Below are positions 26,901 to 27,352 of a DNA stretch of 27,352 bases, piece by piece (position 1 is the first letter of the stretch; each line of letters opens with the position of its first letter). The notes below the pieces were generated by a model, which was not told where the DNA came from, searched no databases, and was given only the letters and a program-made list of their open reading frames with translations. The position numbers and the translations under genes were made by a program. This DNA comes from an uncultured Bacilli bacterium (GTDB lineage: Bacteria > Bacillota_I > Bacilli_A > RF39 > UBA660), in the NCBI GenBank assembly GCA_934167935.1, contig CAKPMH010000016.1:1-27352 (forward strand), written 5' to 3'.

Positions 26901-27266
26901 GATTCATATGATTCACTTAATAAGATAAAAGAAGAATTAGAGGATAGATTTGGCCCATTGTCTGATAAAATGATAATTTATATGCACGAAGAATTATTTG
27001 AAAAAATGTCTATAAATTTAAATATCACAAATATTAGACAAACAAGAAATTTTATTGAAATAATTTTACCGAAAGAATTAACAAATCAAATAAATATAGA
27101 TCAATTATTTGTATCAGTTAGTGAAATTAGTAGGATGTTTAGATTTAGTACACATTTTGGGTTGATAAAAATAACATTAGATACTGTAAAATTAGATAAA
27201 CATTTTGTATATTATTTAATAGAATTGCTAGAACAAATAAAAAAATTAATTAATAATAAAAAGTAG
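23979..27266 (+). CDS. mfd: Transcription-repair coupling factor Mfd
   Basis: Mfd removes RNA polymerase stalled at lesions and recruits UvrA. The 1095 residues are somewhat shorter than the 1177 of B. subtilis, mainly in the degenerate UvrB-like N-terminal part. The RNA-polymerase-interacting CarD-like domain is at about 415-490 (KGDYVVHNIHGIGRYVG). The translocase has Walker A GDVGYGKT (572-579), DEEQ (673-676), SATPIPRTLQMSMAG and RGRVGRS. The TRG region with FSIAMRDLSIRGAGDILGSEQ follows. The C-terminal domain that masks UvrA binding follows from about 940. A GAGGAGG ribosome site precedes the ATG. Confidence 0.97.
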   Translation: MSIFNNLIDNLGNNLDGITDEVKVLYTYNLYKKYNKNILYVTNTLYQANQIFQSLSCYTNDVLLFPMDDFLTSEALAISPELEMNRIETLTSIIDNKPKIVVTNLMGYLRYLPSKQKFSNAFVNIKINDEYDIKRLIEKFYNIGYKRETIVTKTGEMAIRGYIVDIFPINCINPIRIEFFGDNVESLRIFNTDDQRTINKINEIKISPNSEFIIDKYDENIIRKQKYLNKYIDVCSINDYLDTSYTIFDNFNEIENAYTKLLEEINEYNLSLGLDKNVKYMNNLENIYNKNVIYLNNFKNNVYNTQYKNTYEIEPFSKNPIEINKRLNNYLKNNTIIICFDNRYSLNKFIDSLENKNIVITNENEIFNNKINLIIKKIRKGFSYNNYIIISENEIFGKSDKIIKYKTNFKFGKKISNITKLSKGDYVVHNIHGIGRYVGLKTLEQNGIKKDYLLIEYKGDDKLYIPVEKIELISKYSSNEGIVPKLNKLGGSEWSKTKLRVKNKIEDIAAKLLELYAKREASVGYSFLKDTEEQAIFESKFEYEETSDQLKVIDEIKKDMENTYPMDRLLCGDVGYGKTEVAFRAMFKAVMSNKQVAFLCPTTILSNQHYQSAINRFSDFAVNIEVLNRFVPTSKVKKILKELEEGKIDILIGTHRILSNDVKFKDLGLLVIDEEQRFGVKHKEKIKEYKTNVDVLTLSATPIPRTLQMSMAGIRSLSLIETPPCNRYPVQTYVLEENKAIIKDAIYKELSRNGQVFILYNDIENMEQKVLQIHSLVPEAKILSAHGRMNKTEIENIMNSFINKEADILICTTIIETGIDIPNVNTLLILDADRFGLSQLYQIRGRVGRSNKIAYCYLMYTKGKTLSDVAHKRLNVIKEFTELGSGFSIAMRDLSIRGAGDILGSEQAGFIDTIGIELYLNMLNEEVEKLKGTIKQKDDVITEKPLINIETSIDNNYIDEEELKIEIHKKINTIDSYDSLNKIKEELEDRFGPLSDKMIIYMHEELFEKMSINLNITNIRQTRNFIEIILPKELTNQINIDQLFVSVSEISRMFRFSTHFGLIKITLDTVKLDKHFVYYLIELLEQIKKLINNKK

Positions 27267-27280
27267 ATTAATCTACTTTT
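27259..27280. terminator. First mfd terminator, 22-bp palindrome
   Basis: AAAAGTAGATT and its mirror AATCTACTTTT form a perfect palindrome containing the mfd TAG. The T-run is only four long, so it is weak and may act in both directions. Confidence 0.55.
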
Positions 27281-27296
27281 CCTAAATTGAAATTTC

Positions 27297-27323
27297 AACC
27301 GCACCACAAAGGTGTGGTTTTTT
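27297..27323 (+). terminator. Second mfd terminator
   Basis: AACCGCACC pairs with GGTGTGGTT (one G-U pair) around a 5-nt loop and runs into T. It is much richer in G+C than other terminators here and therefore strong. Confidence 0.85.
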
Positions 27324-27329
27324 GATACA

Positions 27330-27352
27330 ATAAAAAAGCCCACCCGGCCAGG
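27330..27352 (-). terminator. Possible half terminator of a convergent gene beyond the edge
   Basis: The last 15 bases (GCCCACCCGGCCAGG) are almost all G/C and follow six A. Read on the minus strand they are GGGTGGGC then TTTTTT, the right arm and T-run of a terminator. The left arm would lie outside the window. Confidence 0.35.

Overview
The window is a chromosomal replication-origin region from a very AT-rich, low-GC Gram-positive bacterium. Gene order follows the Bacilli model (Bacillus subtilis): noc-rsmG-mnmG-mnmE-khpB-yidC-rnpA-rpmH run leftwards, then oriC, then dnaA-dnaN-(comK)-recF-gyrB-gyrA-SRP RNA-tadA-dnaX-ybaB-recR-bofA-holB-ricT-yabB-rsmI-pth-mfd run rightwards. Every gene is transcribed away from the origin. 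Tryptophan codons are TGG and TGA appears only as a stop, so the standard bacterial code is used and a Mycoplasma/Spiroplasma code is unlikely. A ComK homologue, a BofA homologue, consensus Spo0A boxes, RicT and Noc point to Bacilli with a sporulation/competence ancestry. An uncultured reduced-genome lineage (RF39- or Erysipelotrichales-like) is my guess, not something the sequence proves.

Left arm (1-7483, minus strand). A Noc/ParB-family nucleoid-occlusion protein runs off the left edge through a 51-bp tandem-repeat tail. rsmG and mnmG share one promoter. rpmH, rnpA, yidC, khpB and mnmE form a unit driven by a consensus rpmH promoter, with hairpins after rpmH and after khpB that could tune expression stepwise.

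Origin (7484-9337). Five 9-bp DnaA boxes in alternating orientation lie upstream of dnaA, and one perfect box plus degenerate ones lie between dnaA and dnaN. The dnaA promoter spacer holds a perfect inverted repeat, and a DnaA box overlaps the likely dnaN promoter.

Right arm (9338-27352, plus strand). After dnaN comes a ComK-like regulator preceded by two Spo0A boxes, where B. subtilis has yaaA. recF-gyrB-gyrA follow. Two perfect parS sites, each inside a longer perfect palindrome, flank a compact SRP RNA and tadA. The dnaX-to-pth block looks like one long operon for replication, recombination, RNA modification and development (bofA, ricT). mfd has its own promoter and double terminator.

The least expected content is: a Noc lacking the N-terminal membrane helix but carrying a repeat tail; Noc-site matches in its own promoter and inside rsmI; a truncated ComK with apparent Spo0A control beside dnaN; parS sites that double as terminator-like hairpins; a ribosomal protein L34 with a deletion; and a BofA missing its first membrane segment. 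No mobile elements, CRISPR arrays, tRNAs or rRNAs were seen.
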